64,000 nucleotides of DNA from RPQJ01 sp963707145 (GCA_963707145.1 CAVPOQ010000007.1:437754-501753); one strand, 5' to 3'. Numbered from the stretch's first letter, positions 24,811 to 33,433 are shown. Made by a program: numbers and translations. Notes: generated by a model from the letters alone, not told the origin.

Positions 24811-26091
24811 TCAGCCTTCGACCCGGTAGTAGTCCCGGACGGCGTTGACCAGGCCGCCGACGAGGTCCCGCTCGGCGGCCGACAGGAACGGGTTCCAGAC
24901 GTCGAAGATCAGCACCACGCGCAACTCGTCGCTGCCATTGCGCGCCTCGTGCTCGAGGGTGTCGTCGAACACGAAGGCCTTGCCCTGGCGCCACTCCCGG
25001 GTCTCGTTGCCGACCCGGAACCAGCACCCGGGGGGAACGATCAGCGGCAGGTGCACGATCAACCGGGTGTTGGTCTCGCCGGTGTGGGGCGGGATGGTCG
25101 TGCGGGCCTCGAGGCACGAGAACATGGCCGTCGGCGAGAAGTTGGGCAACCCGGCCATCGGCAGGCGCGCGAGCAGGGCGGCGGTCTGCGGGCAGCGCGC
25201 GCAGTGCGGTTCGACCGGTCGGCCGTGCTCCCACAGGAAGTAGGTGCTCCAGCGTGGGGAATGGTTGAGCTCCGCCCACTGCTCGAGCGGTGCGCCGGCC
25301 GGGTGCTGCACGTAGGGCCGGAATTCGCTGCGGCCCTCGGCCAGCACCGACAGCAGCTCGGCTCGGATCGTGCCCGTGGCCGCCTCGAGCTCGCCCATCC
25401 ACGGGAACAGCGCGTCGTCGTAGAACTGGATCGGCGGCAGGTCGGCGTAGTGCAGCATCACCGGCTGCGGCTGGTACATCCGCCGGCGGCCGACCATCAC
25501 CTGCAGGCTGCGCTCGAAGCGCTCGAGCGGCGCGCCCGCGTGCTTGCGGCGCAGGCCGGAGAGCGCCGAGTCGAGGTAGTGCTCGAGCGACGCAGTGTTC
25601 TGCTCGACCGCGCCCTGCGCGTGCTGCACCGCGCGCTGCAGCGACGGGTCGGTGCGGTCGCGTTCGGGCATGACCTTGAGCACGTCGCGGAACACGCGCG
25701 CCGCCTGCCGCGGCTTGCCCTGGCGCTCGAGCATGCGGGCCTGGTGCAACAGGGCCGGATAGAAAAACGGGTCGATGGCGAGCGCACGCGACGTGGCTGC
25801 AGCTTCCGCCGGCGCGTCGCCGAGTTCCTTGTGCGCCAGCGCCGCGCACAACTCGATCATCGGCTGCGGCCGCCCGGGGGCGGCCGCGCGTTCGAGCAGC
25901 AGGAGCGCCGAGCGCGGGTCGCGCGCCGCGAGCGCCGTCTGGGCGAGCGCGAGCAGCGCGTCGGGGTTGCCCGGATCCGCCTCGAGCACGCGCTGCCAGA
26001 GCCGCGTGGCCTCCGCGGCGCGACCGGCGCGGGCGAGCTCGCGCGCCTCGCGGGCGAGGCCCTGCAGCGATGCGGCGTGCGGTACGTTCAC
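24811..26091 (-). CDS. TPR-containing aspartyl/asparaginyl beta-hydroxylase
   Basis: Protein of about 426 residues. The N-terminal half is TPR-like (RAAEATRLWQRVLEADPGNP, AAATSRALAIDP). The C-terminal part is an aspartyl/asparaginyl beta-hydroxylase domain, a 2-oxoglutarate and Fe(II) dioxygenase fold. Metal and cosubstrate residues lie in IPPHTGETNTRLIVHLPL and FDDTLEHEARNGSDELRVVL. I prefer GTG 26091, with GGAAG upstream; an in-frame TTG at 26109 is the alternative. It is a paralogue of the gene at 47543-48739, sharing FGRRR/VGRRR and FPW-EAATG blocks. Such enzymes hydroxylate Asp/Asn in proteins or peptides. Here the target may be a surface protein or peptide of the adjacent receptor/sulfotransferase block, which is inference. 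Confidence 0.87.
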   Translation of the reverse strand: MNVPHAASLQGLAREARELARAGRAAEATRLWQRVLEADPGNPDALLALAQTALAARDPRSALLLLERAAAPGRPQPMIELCAALAHKELGDAPAEAAATSRALAIDPFFYPALLHQARMLERQGKPRQAARVFRDVLKVMPERDRTDPSLQRAVQHAQGAVEQNTASLEHYLDSALSGLRRKHAGAPLERFERSLQVMVGRRRMYQPQPVMLHYADLPPIQFYDDALFPWMGELEAATGTIRAELLSVLAEGRSEFRPYVQHPAGAPLEQWAELNHSPRWSTYFLWEHGRPVEPHCARCPQTAALLARLPMAGLPNFSPTAMFSCLEARTTIPPHTGETNTRLIVHLPLIVPPGCWFRVGNETREWRQGKAFVFDDTLEHEARNGSDELRVVLIFDVWNPFLSAAERDLVGGLVNAVRDYYRVEG

Positions 26092-26112
26092 GGTGGCATT
26101 CTTCCACAAAGC

Positions 26113-26146
26113 ACGAGGCCCCGGGACTCGCGCCCCGGGGCCTCGC
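26113..26146 (-). terminator. Strong GC hairpin after the OmpA-family gene
   Basis: GAGGCCCCGGG and its complement CCCCGGGGCCTC form a stem of about 11-12 bp with a short loop. It lies between the OmpA stop and the hydroxylase start. On the minus strand the stem is followed by GTGCTTTG, only three U residues, so termination may be partial, with read-through into the hydroxylase gene. Confidence 0.6.
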
Positions 26147-26167
26147 AGGACGGCGCCTGTGCGCCGG

Positions 26168-27259
26168 CTACTTGCCGCAGGAGTCCGTGCGGATCAGCAT
26201 CACGCGACGGTTCAGCTGACGGCCTTCTTCGGTGTCGTTGGTGGCGATCGGCTTGAGCTCGCCCTCACCGACCGACTTCATGCGCGCCGGGTCCACGCCA
26301 CGCGAGGTCAGGTAATCGAACACCGACTTCGCACGACGATCCGACAGGGCCTGGTTGTAGGCTTCGCTGCCCACGCTGTCCGTGTGACCCTCGACCAGCA
26401 CCGTGGCGATCGACACGTCGTTCATGAACTTGACGACGCGCTCGAGCTCGGTGATCGACTCGGGGCGCAGCTCGGCACTGTCGAAGTCGAACAGGACCTT
26501 GAGCTCCTGGGCGCACGGGCAGCCGTACTTGTCGACCGTCGTGCCGGCCGGGGTGCCCGGGCACTTGTCGGCTTCGTCGCACACGCCGTCGCCGTCGGTG
26601 TCGACGCACTTGGCCGGCGGCGGCGGGGGCGGCGGGGGCGGCGGTTCCGCGACGACCGGCGCGGGTCGCGGCGGACCCCAGCCGAAGGCGATGCCGACCT
26701 GGGCGACGGTGTCGTAGAGGGTGCTGCCGCTTTGCATGTCCCAGCGCCCGCGCACCTCGGGGCGCAGCTGCACGCTGCGCGAGCCGTCCTCGCTGCGCAT
26801 GAGGTCCCACATCAGGCCCCCGCCCAGCGAGACCGTCACGTTGTCCTCGCGCTCCAGGCCCTCGTAGTTGTCCGACTGGTAGCCGAGGCCGCCGAGCAGG
26901 TACGGGGAGAGGTGGCTGTCGCGCGCGAACACGCGCATCAGGTCGAGCGAGACGCCGGAGATGCTGCCGTCGAACGAGGCTGGCCACGTCCACTCCGGCT
27001 TCTTCTTGCCGTCGTTGTCGTAGTCGCCGGTGTAGCCGGTGATCTGCGCACTCCAATGTTCGCTGAGGTGCTTGCCGACGGAGGCACCCCAGTGGATGTC
27101 GTCATCGAGCAGCCGGTCGCTGTCGAGGAAGCTGTAGCCGATGAACGGTGAGACGAACCAGTGACCGACTTCCTCGTCCCAGGGCTCGTCGGCACTCGCG
27201 GTCGCGGTCGCCAGCAGCGCGGTGGCGATGGCGGAAACAAGGACTGCTGATGTTCTCAT
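26168..27259 (-). CDS. OmpA-family outer-membrane protein with TSP3-like repeat
   Basis: Outer-membrane protein of 363 residues. A signal peptide (1-23, ending ATASA) is followed by an eight-stranded-type barrel (about 28-195), a run of ten Pro residues, and a calcium-binding TSP3-like segment (DTDGDGVCDEADKCPGTPAG). The C-terminal OmpA domain (about 255-360) should bind peptidoglycan, with LVEGHTDSVGSEAYNQALSD, RRAKSV and NRRV. AGGAAACC gives a clear ribosome site. It resembles OprF-type porin/anchor proteins that hold the outer membrane to the cell wall. A strong hairpin follows the gene. Confidence 0.94.
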   Translation of the reverse strand: MRTSAVLVSAIATALLATATASADEPWDEEVGHWFVSPFIGYSFLDSDRLLDDDIHWGASVGKHLSEHWSAQITGYTGDYDNDGKKKPEWTWPASFDGSISGVSLDLMRVFARDSHLSPYLLGGLGYQSDNYEGLEREDNVTVSLGGGLMWDLMRSEDGSRSVQLRPEVRGRWDMQSGSTLYDTVAQVGIAFGWGPPRPAPVVAEPPPPPPPPPPAKCVDTDGDGVCDEADKCPGTPAGTTVDKYGCPCAQELKVLFDFDSAELRPESITELERVVKFMNDVSIATVLVEGHTDSVGSEAYNQALSDRRAKSVFDYLTSRGVDPARMKSVGEGELKPIATNDTEEGRQLNRRVMLIRTDSCGK

Positions 27260-27343
27260 CTTGGTTTCCTGTGGGTCTCCCGGACCCGGTGGGCACGCAG
27301 CGCGCCCCTCACGCGCCGCAATCGCGCGGGATGGTAGCGGAAA

Positions 27344-27874
27344 TCAATGGGCCGGGGTACACGGTCTGGCCGCTTCGGGCCATCCCGCATCGGGACGCAA
27401 CACGCGGTCGCCGGCGGAGATCCCGAGCGTCTGCGCCGTGCCCCCGGCGAGTTCGACGACCAGCGCCACCGGCATGCTCGCCGCGATCGTGTCGAGCGAG
27501 CCCGGCCTTGCCCGTTCGTGGACCTTGAGCACGCAGCCGCCGTCGTCCACGAACAGCATGTCGAGCGGGATCAGCGTGTTCTTCATCCACATGCCCACGC
27601 GCTGCGGCGGGTCGTAGACGAAGATCATGGCGCGGTCGGCCCGCAGTTCGCTCACGAACATGAGTCCCTGCGCGCGGGTCTGCGGCGTGTCGGCGCGCCA
27701 GGCCTCGAACAGGTGACGGCGGGCGCTGCGCGTCTCGATCGCAAGACGCTCACGCGGAAAGGCCGACAGTGGCCGCACCGCATCCCCGCGCGCGGCGGGC
27801 GCCGCCGCGGCGAGCAGCGCGAGCACGGCGGCCGCGGCGACCGTCCACGGCGCCGTGATGTTCCGCCGCTTCAT
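27344..27874 (-). CDS. Exported DUF192 family protein
   Basis: Exported protein of 176 residues with a basic start, hydrophobic signal segment (about 10-30) and a DUF192 domain. That domain is marked by TPQTRAQGLMFVSEL, MIFVYDPPQRVGMWMKNTLIPLDMLFVD and the GGTAQTLGISAGDRV end. DUF192 proteins are small periplasmic or secreted proteins of unknown biochemical role. The ATG overlaps the stop of the lipoprotein gene (ATGA), so it is the fourth gene of the PadR-led operon. Confidence 0.9.
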   Translation of the reverse strand: MKRRNITAPWTVAAAAVLALLAAAAPAARGDAVRPLSAFPRERLAIETRSARRHLFEAWRADTPQTRAQGLMFVSELRADRAMIFVYDPPQRVGMWMKNTLIPLDMLFVDDGGCVLKVHERARPGSLDTIAASMPVALVVELAGGTAQTLGISAGDRVLRPDAGWPEAARPCTPAH

Positions 27875-28536
27875 GGTTCGCCCGCCGCCGCGGGTCGCGC
27901 CGCGTCGGGCGGCGGCGCGGCCACGATCGCGGTCACGTCGAAGCGCGTGAACAGCACGGAACCGCCGTCACCGCCCACGGCGCGGGCCGGCTGGGTGCAG
28001 TAGCCCCGCGCCTCGAGCCGGAACGTCTGCGCCGCGGCGTCGAGCGGCGCCTGCTGCACGTCGTCGAACGCGCACTTGTCGTCGCCCTGGGTGGCGAAGA
28101 ACTCGCCGGTTCCCTCGCGCACCAGCGTGAAGTTCACCGGCACGTTGCGCGCCGATTCCCCCGGCCGCAGCGGTCCGGCACCGAGCAGGATCAGCAGTTC
28201 CCCGGTGCCCGGGACGCTGCCGCGGTAGACGAGCCGGAGTCCGTCGCCCTCGGGCCGCACGCCGCCGAGGCAATGGGGCTCGCCGTCGCCCCAGTCGAGC
28301 TCCGCCTCGATCGCGCCCTGCAGGCGGCCACGCAGCGAGCCCGCGGCCGCTGGCGTACAGAGGATCCGGTTCGCCGCCGCGCCGGCGGTCGGCGGCGTGC
28401 CCGGCGCCGGCTGCTCGTCGGCCTGCCCGCAGCCGACGCCCAGACCGGCGGCCAGCAGCACCGCGAGCGCGTACGGGCGTCGTGCTTCAGGCCGGCTCGC
28501 GCGCCTGCACGAGCAGTGTCCTTGCCAGTTGACCAT
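27871..28536 (-). CDS. Putative lipoprotein of unknown function
   Basis: Predicted lipoprotein of about 221 residues. The positively charged stretch RRASRPEARRP is followed by LAVLLAAGLGVGC, a fair lipobox with Cys as the acylated residue. The mature part has Cys residues spaced through it and no family that I recognise. The start is uncertain: ATG 28536 overlaps the end of the upstream gene by 50 bases and supplies the charged segment, while a GTG just before VLLAAG would give a very short signal. The stop overlaps the DUF192 start (ATGA). Membership of the PadR operon is clear; its role is not. Confidence 0.65.
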   Translation of the reverse strand: MVNWQGHCSCRRASRPEARRPYALAVLLAAGLGVGCGQADEQPAPGTPPTAGAAANRILCTPAAAGSLRGRLQGAIEAELDWGDGEPHCLGGVRPEGDGLRLVYRGSVPGTGELLILLGAGPLRPGESARNVPVNFTLVREGTGEFFATQGDDKCAFDDVQQAPLDAAAQTFRLEARGYCTQPARAVGGDGGSVLFTRFDVTAIVAAPPPDAARPAAAGEP

Positions 28537-29392
28537 GGAGGTGGCCGAGTCCTCGCGCGAGGTGCATCGTGATCGTGAGCAGCAGGATGCCAAGAATCGA
28601 GATCAAAGGCAGCAGCGCCGCGTGCGGTGATTCCACGATCACGTCGCCATCGATCTGAACCATGCCCGCATGGTAGAGGAGCATGAGCAGCGGGGCGAGG
28701 AAGGTCACGACGGAGACCACGATGCCCACCACGGCGAACGTGAAGTAGAACACGCCGAGCGGCAGCATCAGCAGCAGGTAGAGCAGCGTGCTCCAGGTGC
28801 GAGGGTCCTTCAGCATCTCGACGACCCGCTGCCAGAACGGCGTCTCGCGGTCGCGGTAGGTCGGCCTGCGCGGCATCCGCACGCCGAGCAGCGACTCGAC
28901 GATGCGCCCCTCGGCGAGCGCGACGACCCGCGCGATGCCGATGAAGGCGAGGAAGAACGGCACGCCGACGATCAGGATCGCGAGGCCGGCCGACATGGAC
29001 AGCCCGATCGTGGCGAAGGTGAAGTAGGCCACACCGGTGACCAGCGAGAGCAGCAGGTAGACGAGGCAGAGGTAGGCGCGCGGGTCGAGGTACACGCCGA
29101 AGAACCGTCCCAGTGTGGATTCGTGCGGCGTCGGCGGCGGCGTGCGCAGCGCCTTCTGGATGGTTGCCTCGTTGGCACGGTAGGCCTCGGCCACCTCGTC
29201 CGGGGCGCCATAGCTGCTCGCGATCCGCACCAGCACGGTGGCCTGGTCCGCGCCCGGGTGCTGCGCGAGTTCGGCGCGCAGGTGCTCCTCGGCGTCGAAC
29301 AGCGCGTCCTGCACCAGCGCCGGGTCGGCACCGCGCAGCGCAGCGCGCAGGGCTTCCAGATACTGCTCGACGGTGAGCGGGGCGGCCGTCAT
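28487..29392 (-). CDS. HAAS-type membrane protein next to PadR
   Basis: Membrane protein of 301 residues. The first 70 residues are a helical, acidic HAAS-like domain (TVEQYLEALRAALRGADPAL, ALFDAEEHLRAELAQ, SYGAPDEVAEAYRANE) of the kind found beside PadR regulators. About six hydrophobic segments follow in two related halves, each with the pattern DPRxYxxLxYLLLxLxxGVxYFTF (YLDPRAYLCLVYLLL and KDPRTWSTLLYLLL), as in putative sensor domains. The ATG overlaps the PadR stop (ATGA). In Firmicutes, HAAS/PadR pairs respond to cell-envelope conditions; the same is inferred here. Confidence 0.83.
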   Translation of the reverse strand: MTAAPLTVEQYLEALRAALRGADPALVQDALFDAEEHLRAELAQHPGADQATVLVRIASSYGAPDEVAEAYRANEATIQKALRTPPPTPHESTLGRFFGVYLDPRAYLCLVYLLLSLVTGVAYFTFATIGLSMSAGLAILIVGVPFFLAFIGIARVVALAEGRIVESLLGVRMPRRPTYRDRETPFWQRVVEMLKDPRTWSTLLYLLLMLPLGVFYFTFAVVGIVVSVVTFLAPLLMLLYHAGMVQIDGDVIVESPHAALLPLISILGILLLTITMHLARGLGHLHGQLARTLLVQAREPA

Positions 29393-29802
29393 GACGGAGT
29401 CTCCTCGGCGGCGACGGGGTGCAGCGTGGCGTTCACGAAGTCCCGCGTCGCGACCCACGTGGCGCGCCAGGCGTCGAGCGCCTCGCGCCCGAGCGGTGTG
29501 ATGCGGTAGTAGCGCCGGGGCGGGCCCGCGTAGGACGGCACGACCCTGCTGCTCAGGAGGCCCGAGGCGCTCAGGTTGCGCAGCACGGGGTACAGCGCAC
29601 CGAGCTTGAAGGGCCCGGCGGATTCCTGGTCTCCGGCGAGGCGACGCGCGATCTCATAGCCGTAGAGATCCTCACTTGCCTCCGCCAGGACCGCGAGCAG
29701 CACCAGCGCGGTCAGTCCGGCGCTCAGCTCCCGCTGGAACTTGCGGGTCTGCAGGTCCCCCGTGTCGTTGGGTGCAGACAGGTCTTCGCGTTCAGGAGTC
29801 AC
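29389..29802 (-). CDS. PadR-family transcriptional regulator
   Basis: Winged-helix regulator of 137 residues of the PadR family. The DNA-binding part is KFQRELSAGLTALVLL to YGYEIARRLAG (recognition region about 45-58), LGALYPVLRNLSASGLL and the wing PRRYYRITPLGREALDAW. The start is GTG 29802. The first 18 residues are an acidic extension. It leads a four-gene operon in which every junction overlaps. Its promoter (29835-29863) contains a dyad over the -10 element, so autoregulation is likely. Confidence 0.92.
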   Translation of the reverse strand: MTPEREDLSAPNDTGDLQTRKFQRELSAGLTALVLLAVLAEASEDLYGYEIARRLAGDQESAGPFKLGALYPVLRNLSASGLLSSRVVPSYAGPPRRYYRITPLGREALDAWRATWVATRDFVNATLHPVAAEETPS

Positions 29803-29834
29803 AGTTGATGACTCATAGTGGTTTGATGCTGATA

Positions 29835-29863
29835 TTAGTAATCAAGTACTAGTGTTTAGTCAA
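29835..29863 (-). promoter_or_regulatory. Sigma-70 promoter of the padR operon with overlapping dyad
   Basis: On the minus strand TTGACT (29858-29863), a 17-base spacer and TACTAA (29835-29840) form a good sigma-70 promoter in an AT-rich island that stands out from the surrounding DNA. The dyad TAGTA-N6-TACTA (29836-29851) covers the -10 element and spacer, which fits a repressor site. A second dyad, AGTCA-N7-TGACT, lies over the start codon (29797-29813). Confidence 0.7.
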
Positions 29864-30030
29864 TAGTTCTGTCGCCTGCCATGAGGCTCACGGCCCTGTA
29901 CCGCCCGCAATCCCGCTCCGACCGGGCGACGGGTGCGTTCGGCGTGCGACAGGTGCCTTCGGTGCGCGCGGATGTCGGGCGCCGCGGGCAATCTGTACCA
30001 TCACCGCAGATCTCCGACGAGTCCCGCCAC

Positions 30031-31311
30031 ATGTCCACAGAACAGCAGCGATTGTTCGCTCCGCGGCGCTTCCTCAGTCGACTGACCCGCGGCACGCTGG
30101 CCGTGATCATGGCCGGCGGCCGGGGCGAGCGCCTCCGCCACCTCACCGAGGACCGCTGCAAGCCCGCGACGCCCTTCGGCGGGAAGTTCCGCATCATCGA
30201 TTTCGCGCTCTCCAACTGCGTGAACTCCGGCATCCGCCAGATCTCGGTGCTCAGCCAGTACAAGGCGCACTCGCTGATCCAGCACATCCAGCGCGGCTGG
30301 GGATATCTCAAGGGTGAGTTCGGCGAGTTCGTCGAGATCATCCCCGCGCAGCAGCGCAAGGGCTCCGAGTGGTACCAGGGCACAGCCGACGCGCTCTGGC
30401 AGAACATGGAGATCCTCCGCGCCCACCGGCCGCTGCACGTGCTGGTGCTGGCCGGGGACCACATCTACAAGATGGACTACGGTCCGATGATCGGCTTCCA
30501 CGTCGAGAAGGAAGCCGACATCACGGTGGGCGTCGTCGAGGTGCCGGTGGTTCGCGCGCGCGAGTTCGGCGTGCTCACCGTGGACGACACCAACCGCGTG
30601 CTGCGCTTCCAGGAGAAGCCGCTCGATCCCGATCCGATTCCGGGCCGTCCCGACGTGGCGCTCGCCTCGATGGGCATCTACGTCTTCAACCCGCGGCTGC
30701 TGGAGCGCCTGCTGCGTACCGATGCCGAGGATCCGTCCTCGGCCCACGACTTCGGCAAGAACATCATCCCGGGCGCGATCGACAAGCTGCGGGTGTTCGC
30801 CTATCCCTTCGAGGATGTGCGTACCAAGGCTCAGAACTACTGGCGCGACGTGGGTACGGTTGACGCGTACTACGAAGCCAACATGGAGCTGGTGCGCGTG
30901 TCACCCGAACTCAACATCTACGACGAGCAGTGGCCGATCTGGACCTACCAGGAACAGCTGCCACCGGCGAAATTCGTGTTCGACGACGAGGACCGCCGCG
31001 GCTCCGCCATCGATTCGATGGTCTCCGGTGGCTGCATCATCTCGGGCTCGCGCGTCTCCAACTCGCTGCTCTTCTCCAACGTGCGCGTGCACGACTACTC
31101 GACGATCGATGGCGCGGTGGTCCTGCCGCGGGTGAGGGTGGGCGAGCGCTGCGTGATCCGCCGCGCGATCATCGACGAGGGGACGCTGATCCCGGACGAC
31201 ATGCAGATCGGCGTCGATCCGGCCGCGGACGCCGAGCGCTTCTACGTTACCGAGGGCGGCGTCGCGCTGGTGACGGCCGCCATGCTGCGTACCGCGGGGC
31301 GGACCGGTTGA
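30031..31311 (+). CDS. glgC: Glucose-1-phosphate adenylyltransferase
   Basis: ADP-glucose pyrophosphorylase of 426 residues, the first committed enzyme of bacterial glycogen synthesis (glucose-1-phosphate + ATP to ADP-glucose + PPi). The nucleotidyl-transferase signature is MAGGRGERLRHLTEDRCKPA, followed by GGKFRIIDFALSNCVNSG, WYQGTADALWQN, LAGDHIYKMDY and RFQEKPLDP. The C-terminal left-handed beta-helix is seen from SGGCIISGSRVSNSLLFSNV. The start chosen is ATG 30031 (MSTEQQRLFAPRRFLSRL), which fits the family's N-terminus; an upstream in-frame ATG at 29881 adds an unlikely tail. GlgC is usually controlled allosterically. glgA lies just downstream on the other strand. Confidence 0.96.
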   Translation: MSTEQQRLFAPRRFLSRLTRGTLAVIMAGGRGERLRHLTEDRCKPATPFGGKFRIIDFALSNCVNSGIRQISVLSQYKAHSLIQHIQRGWGYLKGEFGEFVEIIPAQQRKGSEWYQGTADALWQNMEILRAHRPLHVLVLAGDHIYKMDYGPMIGFHVEKEADITVGVVEVPVVRAREFGVLTVDDTNRVLRFQEKPLDPDPIPGRPDVALASMGIYVFNPRLLERLLRTDAEDPSSAHDFGKNIIPGAIDKLRVFAYPFEDVRTKAQNYWRDVGTVDAYYEANMELVRVSPELNIYDEQWPIWTYQEQLPPAKFVFDDEDRRGSAIDSMVSGGCIISGSRVSNSLLFSNVRVHDYSTIDGAVVLPRVRVGERCVIRRAIIDEGTLIPDDMQIGVDPAADAERFYVTEGGVALVTAAMLRTAGRTG

Positions 31312-31862
31312 GGTCGCCGCCCGGCGCGGCGCGCGTCGCTGAACCAGGGGAAACGCCAACCTGGAGGCGCCTTGCTGCGCTCGCACTGCTCGCCGCGCTT
31401 TCCGTCGTGGCCGGCTGCGCGTCGATGGGACCGAATCTCGTGGCACCGCAGCTCAGCCTGGTCGGCGTCCAGGTCATGTCCACCGACATGTTCGCGCAGC
31501 GCTTCAAGGTGCGCGTGCTGGTGAAGAACCCCAACGAGATCGAGCTGCCCGTGCGTGGCCTCGAGTACCAGATCATCCTGATGGGCGACAGCTTCGCCGA
31601 CGGCACCAGCGACGACGCCTTCCTGCTGCCCGCGCAGGGCGAGGCCGAATTCGACATGGTGATCACCACGAACTTCATGAGCGCGTTCGGCCGCCTGCTG
31701 AGCCGGGTCGGCGGTGGCAAGCTCGAGGACATCGACTACGAGATCGTCGGCAAGCTCTACGTGGACAAGGGCGTGCTGAGGAAGATCCCGTTCAGCCACA
31801 ACGGCACGGTGGACTTCACCAAGAGCCTGAAACCGCTGAAGTCGGAGCCGAAGTCGCTGTAG
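31308..31862 (+). CDS. LEA14/WHy-domain lipoprotein
   Basis: Small predicted lipoprotein of the LEA type 2 (WHy domain) group. The hydrophobic segment LAALALLAALSVVAGC ends in a lipobox Cys. The domain follows: APQLSLVGVQVMS, FKVRVLVKNPNEIELPVRGL and EYQIILMGDSFADG are hallmark strands. The C-terminal half ends with a Lys/Pro-rich tail. The start is unclear: TTG 31308 overlapping the glgC stop would give 184 residues; no good ATG or GTG lies in front of the signal. Plant LEA14 relatives are stress proteins; the bacterial role is not known. It is probably co-transcribed with glgC and converges on glgA. Confidence 0.8.
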   Translation: MRSPPGAARVAEPGETPTWRRLAALALLAALSVVAGCASMGPNLVAPQLSLVGVQVMSTDMFAQRFKVRVLVKNPNEIELPVRGLEYQIILMGDSFADGTSDDAFLLPAQGEAEFDMVITTNFMSAFGRLLSRVGGGKLEDIDYEIVGKLYVDKGVLRKIPFSHNGTVDFTKSLKPLKSEPKSL

Positions 31863-31886
31863 CCGGCCGTGCCGGTCCGGCCGCCC

Positions 31887-31926
31887 GGGCCGCGGAGTTC
31901 CATGGGCCTGCGCTCCATGGCGGCCC
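31887..31926. terminator. Nested hairpin between convergent LEA14 and glgA genes
   Basis: GGGCCG (31887-31892) pairs with CGGCCC (31921-31926), and inside it CCATGG (31900-31905) can pair with CCATGG (31915-31920). The structure sits in the 65-base convergent gap. Without U-runs it is only a candidate bidirectional terminator. Confidence 0.4.
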
Positions 31927-31927
31927 T

Positions 31928-33382
31928 TCAGGGCACCGGCTGGATTCCCGAGTAGACGCGCTCGTACTCGAGCACCTGGCGGTCCCAGGAGAAGTCCTCG
32001 CGCATGCCGTTCGCCACGATGCGGCGCCACAGCGCGGGTTCGGCGTACCACTCGAGCGCCTGCTCGAGCGCCCAGCGCACGCCGCCGGGGTCGAAGTCGT
32101 TGAACACGACGCCGGTGCCCTCGCCAGTGGCGGGATCAAAGTGGCGGACCGAGTCGGCGAGCCCGCCAGTGCGCCGCACGATCGGCACGGTGCCGTACTT
32201 GAGGCTGTACATCTGGTTGAGTCCGCAGGGCTCGTACATCGACGGCATCAGGAACAGGTCGGCCGAGGCCTCGATGCGGTGCGCGAACTCCTCGCTGTAG
32301 CCCGAGTAGAAGACCGCGCGCCCCGGATAGCGCTCCTGCAGGCTGTGCATGAAGGACTCGTAGTGATGCTCTCCGCTGCCGAGCGCCACCAGGCGAACAC
32401 GGCCCTGCCCGATGAATTCCGGCAGCACCTCGTGCAGCAGGTCGATGCCCTTCTGGTGAGTGAGGCGCGTGACCATGCCGACGAGCGGCACCTTCGGCTG
32501 CGCCGTGATGCCGAGCAGCTTCAGCAGGGACCTGCGGTTCAGCGCCTTGCCACGCAGGTCGGACGCGTCGAAGTGGTGCGGCAGGTACGCGTCGGTCGCA
32601 GGATTCCACTCCTCGTAGTCGACGCCGTTGAGGATCCCGTGGACGGCCGCGCCACGCGCGCGCAGGTCGCCGTCGAGGCCGTGGCCTCCCTCGGGCGTGC
32701 GGATCTCGGCCGCGTAGGTGGGGCTCACGGTCGTGACGGCATCGGCGTACATCACGGCGTGCCGCATCGGGTTGATGCGGCCGGCGCCGAGGTCGCCATG
32801 GTGCAGCAGCCCCACGTCCACGCCGGGGCCCACGTCCCCGGCCCGGCCCGACCAGAACGCGCCCTGGTAGCCGATGTTGTGGATCGTGAACACGCTCTTC
32901 GCGGCGGCGAACAGGCTGTCCCAGGCATAGGCCGAGCGCAGCAGCAGCGGCGCGAACGCCGTGTGCCAGTCGTTCGCGTGCAGCACCTGGGGCGCGAAGC
33001 CCATGCGCTGGCAGCATTCGAACGCCGCGCGCACGAGCATCAGGTAGCGCAGGTGCTCGTCCGGGGCGTCGGAGTAGATGCGCGGCCGGTCGAACAGTGC
33101 CGGACACTCGACGAGGTAGACCCACAGTTCACTGTCGGGCACGCGCGCCGTCTGCACGCCGTAGCGGAACTCGTTCGACCCGACGCGGACGGTGAGGCCC
33201 TGCAGGAAATCCACCGGGTGACGGTCGACCCCGCGCAGGTCCATCCTGCCGTGCATCGGCATGAACACCCGCAGGTCGTGGCCGCGGCGGGCGAGGTTGC
33301 GGGTGAGCGCCGCAGCGACGTCTCCGAGCCCGCCGGTCTTGGCGAACGGTGAGTACTCGGCCGAGAGGAAGCAGATGCGCAC
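31928..33382 (-). CDS. glgA: Glycogen synthase (ADP-glucose type)
   Basis: Starch/glycogen synthase of family GT5, 484 residues, which extends alpha-1,4-glucan from ADP-glucose. The ADP-glucose site is KTGGLGDV at residues about 15-22, and the N-terminal domain ends with LHANDWHTAFAPLLL. The C-terminal domain has GMVTRLTHQKGIDLL and the acceptor/donor motif MPSMYEPCGLNQMYSLKYGT with the conserved Glu. Length and start (MRICFLSAEYSPFAKTGG) are typical. It lies tail-to-tail with the glgC unit, and phaR follows upstream after 51 bases, so storage genes are grouped here. Confidence 0.96.
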   Translation of the reverse strand: MRICFLSAEYSPFAKTGGLGDVAAALTRNLARRGHDLRVFMPMHGRMDLRGVDRHPVDFLQGLTVRVGSNEFRYGVQTARVPDSELWVYLVECPALFDRPRIYSDAPDEHLRYLMLVRAAFECCQRMGFAPQVLHANDWHTAFAPLLLRSAYAWDSLFAAAKSVFTIHNIGYQGAFWSGRAGDVGPGVDVGLLHHGDLGAGRINPMRHAVMYADAVTTVSPTYAAEIRTPEGGHGLDGDLRARGAAVHGILNGVDYEEWNPATDAYLPHHFDASDLRGKALNRRSLLKLLGITAQPKVPLVGMVTRLTHQKGIDLLHEVLPEFIGQGRVRLVALGSGEHHYESFMHSLQERYPGRAVFYSGYSEEFAHRIEASADLFLMPSMYEPCGLNQMYSLKYGTVPIVRRTGGLADSVRHFDPATGEGTGVVFNDFDPGGVRWALEQALEWYAEPALWRRIVANGMREDFSWDRQVLEYERVYSGIQPVP

Positions 33383-33433
33383 GGGCCTCTCCGGGTCAGG
33401 ACGCCCGCACCGGCGGCGGCGGGCGCGTGCGGC

